From Anaerohabitans sp964387285 (lineage in GTDB: Bacteria; Zhuqueibacterota; Zhuqueibacteria; Residuimicrobiales; Residuimicrobiaceae), in the NCBI GenBank assembly GCA_964387285.1, contig CAYLWO010000008.1:1-64000 (forward strand): DNA of 64,000 nucleotides. The letters run 5' to 3'. Below are positions 62,219 to 64,000 of this stretch, in pieces. Below the pieces are notes generated by a model. That model worked only from the letters and a program-made list of their open reading frames with translations. It was not told where the DNA came from and made no database searches. Every line of letters begins with the position of its first letter. The stretch's first letter is position 1. Both the position numbers and the translations under genes were made by a program.

Positions 62219-63364
62219 ATGACGCGACGTGAAAGATTGCAGGCCACTTTTAAAGGTTTGCCGGTGGATCGGCCGGCGGTCTGTTTCTATGAGCTCAATG
62301 GATTGGATGAGAATCCGTCTGACGACGATCCCTATAACATCTATGCGCATCCGTCCTGGCTGCCGTTGCTGGAATTGGCGCGTGACAAAACCGATCGCAT
62401 GGTGTTGCGCGGCGTGGCGTTCCAAGATTTCATACCTGATCCGGCAGAGTTTTTCAGCATAAAAAAGATCGAACAAAAGGGTGATTCCCTTTTTACCACA
62501 AAAACCCTCTCCATTGGCACCAGGACGTTGACGAGCCGCACCCGGCGTGACGCAGATCTCAACACGGTCTGGACGCTGGAGCATTTTATCAAATCACCAG
62601 AGGATCTGCAAACCTTTTTGCAACTGCCGGTAGAGTCGCTGCAAGGCGACCCGGATGTGTCGGTCTTTTTAGCCGCTGAAGACCAAATCCAGGACACCGG
62701 TGTTGTGCTGGTGGACACGCCGGATCCGTTGTGTCTGGCAGCGGGCTTGTTTGATATGGAGACCTTTATCGTTCTGGCGATGACCGAACAGGCTCTCTTT
62801 CATCGCTTGCTGGAAAAGATGAACGCTTTTCTGCTTCCTTTGACGCAGGCGACCGCCGCCTCGTTAGCCGGACGACCCTGGCGTATTTATGGTCCGGAAT
62901 ATGCGGCGCCGCCGTTTTTGCCGCCAAGGCTGTTTCAGGAATATGTCGTCCGTTATGACAAGCAAATGATCGATGCGATTCATCGCCATGACGGCTTTGT
63001 ACGCATTCATAGCCACGGATGGCTGCGAGAAATTTTGCCGGCTATTGTTGCCATGGGTTGCGATGGGTTGGATCCTATTGAACCGCCGCCGCAGGGAGAC
63101 GTAGAGCTGGAAGAGGTTCGTCGTTTGTACGGCAAAGAGCTGGCGTTGTTCGGCAATCTGGAATTGTCGGATATCGAAAACTTGCCGCCTCTGGCATTTG
63201 AAAACAAGGTGAGAAAAGCGTTACAGCAGGGCACCCAGGGCGCGGGCCGCGGTTTTGTACTCATGCCCTCTGCCTGCCCCATCACCCGTGTTTTACGGGA
63301 TAATACGCTGGCCAATTATCGGGCCATGGTTCGCCTGGCAGAAGCGTGGCCGCAGTGCATTTGA
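62219..63364 (+). CDS. URO-D-family protein (second copy)
   Basis: 381 aa from ATG 62219 with GGAG about 9 bases upstream. Begins TRRERLQATFKGLPVDRPAV, the usual opening of URO-D-like proteins outside heme synthesis. The core block is IHSHGWLREILPAIVAMGCD followed by DPIEPPPQGDVELEEVRRLY, and the end PSACPITRVLRDNTLANYRA has a possible Cys ligand. It has no RQAGRYLP signature, so it is not HemE. It is only distantly similar to the protein at 38575. Related proteins accompany glycoside hydrolase and sugar-uptake genes with unknown chemistry. It is divergent from the GH2 gene and followed 22 bases later by the ATL gene. Confidence 0.82.
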   Translation: MTRRERLQATFKGLPVDRPAVCFYELNGLDENPSDDDPYNIYAHPSWLPLLELARDKTDRMVLRGVAFQDFIPDPAEFFSIKKIEQKGDSLFTTKTLSIGTRTLTSRTRRDADLNTVWTLEHFIKSPEDLQTFLQLPVESLQGDPDVSVFLAAEDQIQDTGVVLVDTPDPLCLAAGLFDMETFIVLAMTEQALFHRLLEKMNAFLLPLTQATAASLAGRPWRIYGPEYAAPPFLPPRLFQEYVVRYDKQMIDAIHRHDGFVRIHSHGWLREILPAIVAMGCDGLDPIEPPPQGDVELEEVRRLYGKELALFGNLELSDIENLPPLAFENKVRKALQQGTQGAGRGFVLMPSACPITRVLRDNTLANYRAMVRLAEAWPQCI

Positions 63365-63386
63365 GCAGATCGAGAAGGTGAATATT

Positions 63387-63701
63387 ATGGATGCCGATCC
63401 ATCCCTGTCACAACGAATCAAAAACATCATTAAAAGCATTCCGGCCGGAAGCGTCGCCACCTATGGACAAATAGCGGTTTTGGCCGGCAACGCCCGCGCC
63501 ACACGGGCGGTGTACTGGATTCTCTCATCCTCTTCTGAAAAGGAGAATTTGCCCTGGCATCGGGTGATCAATGCGCAGGGCGCCATTTCTTTAAAGCCGG
63601 GCTTTGGTTTTGAACAACAGCGCGCATTGTTGTTGATGGAAGGGGTGCAGGTGGATGAACAGGGCAGGGTCGAGTTGGAAAAATATCGATTTCGTCCCTG
63701 A
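63387..63701 (+). CDS. Alkyltransferase-like (ATL) DNA-repair protein
   Basis: 104 aa from ATG 63387 (AAGGTG 7 bases upstream). MGMT C-domain fold: IPAGSVATYGQIAVLAGN, ARATRAVYWILSSSS, and the active-site segment NLPWHRVINAQGAIS, where the alkyl-accepting Cys of P-C-H-R-V is Trp57. ATL proteins cannot transfer the alkyl group; they bind O6-alkylguanine, flip it out and recruit nucleotide-excision repair. The arginine-finger helix (ARATRAV) is present. Probably co-transcribed with the URO-D-family gene by proximity only. Confidence 0.92.
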   Translation: MDADPSLSQRIKNIIKSIPAGSVATYGQIAVLAGNARATRAVYWILSSSSEKENLPWHRVINAQGAISLKPGFGFEQQRALLLMEGVQVDEQGRVELEKYRFRP

Positions 63702-63747
63702 ATGTTTTTTTTGGGATGGCTTTGGAGCGCCAAACGGTACTCTCTTT

Positions 63748-64000
63748 TTAGGCTAGCGTAGGTTGCCATTCGATTTTTACCCGCGCTATCTCGACATCGT
63801 CCTGTACGCGCAAAATAGAGTGGTGAATCGTCTCTTTTGACTCTTCATGCCAGGTGCGGATCTTTATTTCGTCATTGAATAGCGATTCGGCAAGAAAGTT
63901 GATTTCAATGGAACGGGGATCATGTTTCGTCACAAAATCGAGAGCATAGCTGTCCGCGACCCATTCGAGATATTTTACATTGTTGACGTGACGATTGACG
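63748..64000 (-). CDS. Acyl-ACP thioesterase-like protein, C-terminal part (cut by window end)
   Basis: Open on the minus strand from the window edge to a stop at 63748-63750. The visible 84 residues begin VNRHVNNVKYLEWVADSYAL, the hot-dog-fold signature (N-x-H-V-N-N-x-x-Y) of acyl-ACP thioesterases, and continue EINFLAESLFNDEIKIRTWH to KIEWQPTLA. The enzyme releases free fatty acids from acyl carrier protein. The N-terminal hot-dog half lies outside the window. The ATG at 63933 is internal, since homology extends upstream of it. Confidence 0.85.
   Translation of the reverse strand, partial: VNRHVNNVKYLEWVADSYALDFVTKHDPRSIEINFLAESLFNDEIKIRTWHEESKETIHHSILRVQDDVEIARVKIEWQPTLA

Overview
The window reads as a piece of a metagenome-assembled genome from a Gram-negative member of the FCB (Fibrobacteres-Chlorobi-Bacteroidetes) group, most like KSB1/Calditrichota-type lineages. 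The reasons are secreted proteins ending in Por-type (type IX secretion, T9SS) C-terminal sorting domains of the 'LGQNYPNPFNP...GVYFYRI' kind (741-2387, 7209-8663, 13265-15001), a TonB-dependent receptor with a carboxypeptidase-regulatory-like N-terminus, many secreted glycosidases, and many palindromic intergenic repeats. The taxonomic placement is inference. One 100-N scaffold gap lies at 50973-51072. I see no rRNA, tRNA, CRISPR array or transposase.

Layout. 0-4.4 kb is gene-poor: a T9SS-sorted beta-helix protein and a secreted thioredoxin-like protein sit among dispersed intergenic repeats. 4.4-15 kb holds a GH123_N/DUF6067-like secreted protein, a Kelch-type T9SS protein, a LacI-family regulator with two operator-like palindromes upstream, a TonB receptor and another T9SS beta-helix protein: a regulated uptake locus with no SusD seen. 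15-23.2 kb is a glycan-degradation block (sialate O-acetylesterase family, GH99/WbsX-like lipoprotein, a DUF2961-PA14 gene remnant, GH2 enzyme). It is bracketed by two inverted copies of a ~185-bp MITE-like element. 23.2-25.8 kb is an operon of a non-canonical NRAMP-family transporter and a DegT/StrS aminotransferase. 25.8-27.4 kb is a graveyard of gene remnants (a T9SS tail, an alpha-galactosidase-like C-terminus) and palindromic repeats.

27.4-36.4 kb holds a PAS-PAS-SpoIIE phosphatase, a heparinase II/III-family lyase, a lipoprotein with three CarboxypepD_reg-like repeats, a GAF-AAA-HTH sigma-54 activator, an HSL-type esterase and a TetR regulator. 36.5-44.6 kb is a minus-strand surface-glycan operon (two GT2 enzymes, a GT39/ArnT-like membrane transferase, a methyltransferase, a GT4 enzyme, an epimerase) with a URO-D-family protein embedded in it. 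45-48.7 kb is a Ser/Thr kinase-TPR protein followed three bases later by a second sigma-54 activator.

49-64 kb has a D-lactate/glycolate dehydrogenase-type flavo-iron-sulfur protein broken by the gap, a beta-helix protein, a GH29 alpha-L-fucosidase, a tight adaptor-VTC-DUF4956-YbjQ cassette, a very large GH2 beta-galactosidase with a LamG insertion, a second URO-D-family protein, an alkyltransferase-like protein and the end of an acyl-ACP thioesterase.

Taken together the genes suggest a heterotroph that takes apart complex, probably fucosylated and O-acetylated, host or algal glycans outside the cell, imports products through TonB-type channels, and builds its own surface polysaccharide. Where a start differs from the longest open frame it was chosen from a visible ribosome-binding site, unless the entry says otherwise.
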